The position numbers and the translations under genes were made by a program. This document shows, piece by piece, positions 55,474 to 55,863 of a stretch of 55,863 nucleotides of DNA (its first letter is position 1; each line of letters opens with the position of its first letter). Below the pieces are notes generated by a model. The model searched no databases, was not told the DNA's origin, and worked only from the letters and a program-made list of their open reading frames with translations. The DNA comes from a virus: IMG/VR virus record IMGVR_UViG_3300017971_000058, positions 1 to 55,863 of that record. The stretch is one strand, 5' to 3'.

Positions 55474-55863
55474 CTAGGCGAGCACCTGGACCGAGACCGT
55501 CGCGTTGGGGCGACGGGGAACCGGCATCGGGTTCGACTCGATCAGCAGCATGCGGCAGCTCGGGTCCTCGACCTCCCAGCTCTTCGAGAAGCGCTTGGAC
55601 TGGAGCACCTTGCCCGCGCCGATCGCCTTCATGTCCTCGATCGCGCCGTAGTACGTGACGAACTGCGCGGCCGGAGTGCGGGCCACGAACTCGGCGTACT
55701 TCGGACGGATGAGGTCGGTGCTGGTGCCGTTCACGTCCACCGTGCGGCCGTAGCGCCACACGCGGATGCCGTGGACGAACGTGCCCAGGAACAGGGCGCC
55801 GGACTCGGCGATCTGCTGGGTGAGGTCCACGGTGCCGGTCGCCATGCGCCGGATGTCGAGCAG
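55474..55863 (-). CDS. Major capsid protein, C-terminal part
   Basis: Encodes residues 225-353 of the capsid protein begun at 795; residues 225-265 are duplicated by the 123-bp overlap. Contains the conserved block GTFVHGIRVWRYGRTVDV and ends NATVSVQVLA. Open at the window end; complete when the ends are joined. Confidence 0.9.
   Translation of the reverse strand: MLDIRRMATGTVDLTQQIAESGALFLGTFVHGIRVWRYGRTVDVNGTSTDLIRPKYAEFVARTPAAQFVTYYGAIEDMKAIGAGKVLQSKRFSKSWEVEDPSCRMLLIESNPMPVPRRPNATVSVQVLA
55741..55863. repeat. Right copy of 123-bp terminal overlap
   Basis: Identical to bases 1-123. Interrupts no gene when circularised. Its length and mid-gene location fit an assembly overlap rather than a packaged terminal repeat. 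Confidence 0.95.

Noticed and set aside
1-55863. 2-aminoadenine (Z) genome pathway
   Set aside because: MazZ- and DatZ-like proteins are present, but I found no PurZ-like synthetase, which is required.

Overview
The window is a complete, GC-rich genome of a tailed, long non-contractile-tailed (siphovirus-type) bacteriophage, about 55.74 kb. The last 123 bases (55741-55863) repeat the first 123, and the cut lies inside the major capsid gene, so the molecule is circular or circularly permuted as assembled. The evidence for a siphovirus is a terminase large subunit, portal, XkdF-like prohead protease/scaffold, lambda gpE-type capsid protein, tail tube, frameshifted tail chaperone, tape measure and a DUF2163 - NlpC/P60 - tip protein tail-tip module. 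I see no integrase, excisionase or CI-like repressor. The host is probably Gram-negative with sigma-54: the phage encodes a putative outer-membrane beta-barrel ending in Phe, a lipoprotein, and ten close matches to the RpoN -24/-12 promoter.

Layout. (1) 1-2748 with 39460-55863, minus strand: protease/scaffold, decoration and capsid, then across the cut head completion, tail tube, chaperones, tape measure, distal tail and tip genes. It starts from a promoter at 2885-2913 and ends at a strong hairpin at 39309-39344. (2) 2999-5079, plus strand: portal and a tail-completion-like protein, transcribed away from the capsid genes. (3) 4976-30470, minus strand: a long, tightly packed early/replication region, many genes overlapping by ATGA. 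The core (5.4-20.5 kb) holds a metallophosphoesterase, RuvC-like nuclease, Fis-type DNA-binding protein, dNTP pyrophosphohydrolase-like protein, family A DNA polymerase, ssDNA-binding-like protein, SNF2-like helicase, Cas4/RecB-like nuclease, primase-helicase and HD phosphohydrolase. The 20.5-30.5 kb part holds small accessory genes, including a GGDEF cyclase-like protein, a putative outer-membrane barrel, a DnaQ-like exonuclease, a NUMOD4 protein and a C5 cytosine methyltransferase. (4) 30471-31739: a 1.27 kb non-coding control region. (5) 31740-39282, plus strand: possible small terminase, collagen-like tail fibre, SPFH/band-7 protein, lipoprotein, a TerL-like paralogue, TerL and a zinc-ribbon protein, meeting the minus-strand tail operon at the 39.3 kb terminator.

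The most striking feature is in the control region: ten same-strand copies of TGGCAC-N5-TTGC (31206-31495), mostly 26-28 bp apart, followed by a sigma-70-like promoter into the terminase/fibre operon. Upstream lie a 36-bp near-perfect inverted repeat and other palindromes. The phage also encodes a solo Fis-type domain that looks like the DNA-binding end of an NtrC-family activator, and a GGDEF protein. Together these could act on the host sigma-54/cyclic-di-GMP axis; the motifs are read directly from the sequence, but the system-level idea is inference.
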